NCBI GenBank assembly: GCA_003864495.1
Contig: ML133422.1
Span: 1,854,420-1,918,419, forward strand
Direction of reading: 5' to 3'
Source of the DNA: Nemopilema nomurai
Lineage: Eukaryota > Cnidaria > Scyphozoa > Rhizostomeae > Rhizostomatidae
Length of the DNA: 64,000 nt
Shown here: one piece after another, positions 63,281-64,000 of the stretch
How positions within the stretch are numbered: the first letter of the stretch is position 1
Layout of the letters: every line of letters starts with the position of its first letter
The notes under the pieces: model-generated
The model's input: only the letters and a program-made list of their open reading frames with translations
Told to the model about the DNA's origin: nothing
Databases searched by the model: none
Program-made: the position numbers and the translations under genes

Positions 63281-64000
63281 TTGACACCTATATTAATTAC
63301 AAGCAGAAATTTATCTGAAACATTATATATTGATGGCACGATAATGCCAACACGATGATAGATGACAAATCTTGAAAAGTATTCAAATGCAAAGAAAAGA
63401 GGAGCAGATTTCAGCAGCTTTATGCGTAGCTTTGTTTAAAAATTGTTCACGTCATCGTTTGTAGAAATGTGGTTGTGTCAACAATTTTGTAATTGAACTA
63501 CCTTGGTATTGAATTCCAAGAAAATAAAAAGATTCAATCTAGTTATCTAAGGAAGAAGTGATAACTACTGATAACAGAGATTCAAGGAAATGAAATTACC
63601 CATTCCATAAAAGGTTCTAGGAAAAGGAAGTGAGCTAAGATTGGATATAAATCCTAGAAATAACACAAGTCATACTTAACAAAGTTATAGAAAGGGATAT
63701 GAATTACTGTGACAATTATTAGAGGAACTGTTAACGATCTGGACGAAGATTTCTACAAAAGATGAAAGTCAACAAAGAAAATTTCGAAAAAGTTTAATCA
63801 ACGAAGCAAGATTCCGAAGCACAAGTACGATGTTACCAGAAGATGTGAACCCCATGGACTCAGATTCCTGGAAGCAGCAGTGAATGATCATAAAAAGGAT
63901 CTTAAGACTCCTTAACTCGATAATAATTATCTTAGCAAAGATTCGTAATAAGGAAGTAAATTTGTTTCACAACGAGACTTGACACTTATAACTGTAACAA
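63281..64000. other. LamG gene 3' UTR and right flank
   Basis: The sequence after the TAG stop is AT-rich and without a coding frame. AATAAA at 63523-63528, about 245 nt past the stop, is the likely poly(A) signal. Nothing else is recognised to the window edge. Confidence 0.55.
63523..63528 (+). terminator. Probable poly(A) signal of the LamG gene
   Basis: A canonical AATAAA lies at ordinary 3' UTR distance from the stop at 63278-63280. It is the first such hexamer I noticed after the stop. Confidence 0.6.

Noticed and set aside
1..64000. CRISPR arrays, bacterial operons, plasmid or phage genes
   Set aside because: Coding genes are split by GT-AG introns and belong to animal families; no array of direct repeats with spacers was seen, and the tandem repeats found lack spacers.

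Overview
This is a eukaryotic, AT-rich window. Its genes have GT-AG introns, mostly a few hundred bases to about 3 kb, and conserved animal families. There are no operons, and I recognised no tRNA or rRNA genes. The gene content (CELF, SINHCAF, ZC3H10 and AEBP2 relatives) marks a metazoan. The base composition, the compact introns and a secreted LamG-module protein suggest an early-branching animal, most likely a cnidarian such as an anthozoan. That placement is inference.

Layout. 1-3938: no gene recognised, apart from the probable 3' end of the next gene. 3939-6704 (-): a three-exon SINHCAF/FAM60A gene encoding a SIN3-HDAC complex subunit. 8507-9730 (+): an intronless 407-codon gene of unknown family. 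10748-22498 (+): a complete 13-exon CELF RNA-binding protein gene (three RRMs, 548 aa); all intron phases agree. 27100-27942 (-): an intronless ZC3H10 gene with three CCCH zinc fingers and a coiled coil. 28095-30544 (-): a possible two-exon small gene. 34703-50743 (+): an AEBP2-like PRC2 accessory gene; a large exon carrying three C2H2 fingers is followed by three small exons, and a candidate first exon lies 12 kb upstream. 54817-63280 (+): a 12-exon secreted protein of four LamG-like jelly-roll modules. The intervals between these hold tandem repeats, G/C-run islands and no gene I can support.

Function. Two genes encode accessory subunits of separate chromatin-repression complexes (SIN3-HDAC and PRC2). 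Two encode RNA-binding proteins (CELF and ZC3H10). The last is probably extracellular. Nothing shows that these genes act as one system; they look like ordinary metazoan neighbours.

The most interesting local structures are these: a nine-copy 17-bp minisatellite that runs into the 3' splice site of a CELF exon which itself contains a 15-bp coding repeat; a reading-phase conflict at one junction of the LamG gene; candidate splice donors just after the stop codons of SINHCAF and CELF; and an orphan intronless gene. Exon coordinates were worked out by hand from splice signals, frame continuity and remembered family features, with no alignment or transcript data.
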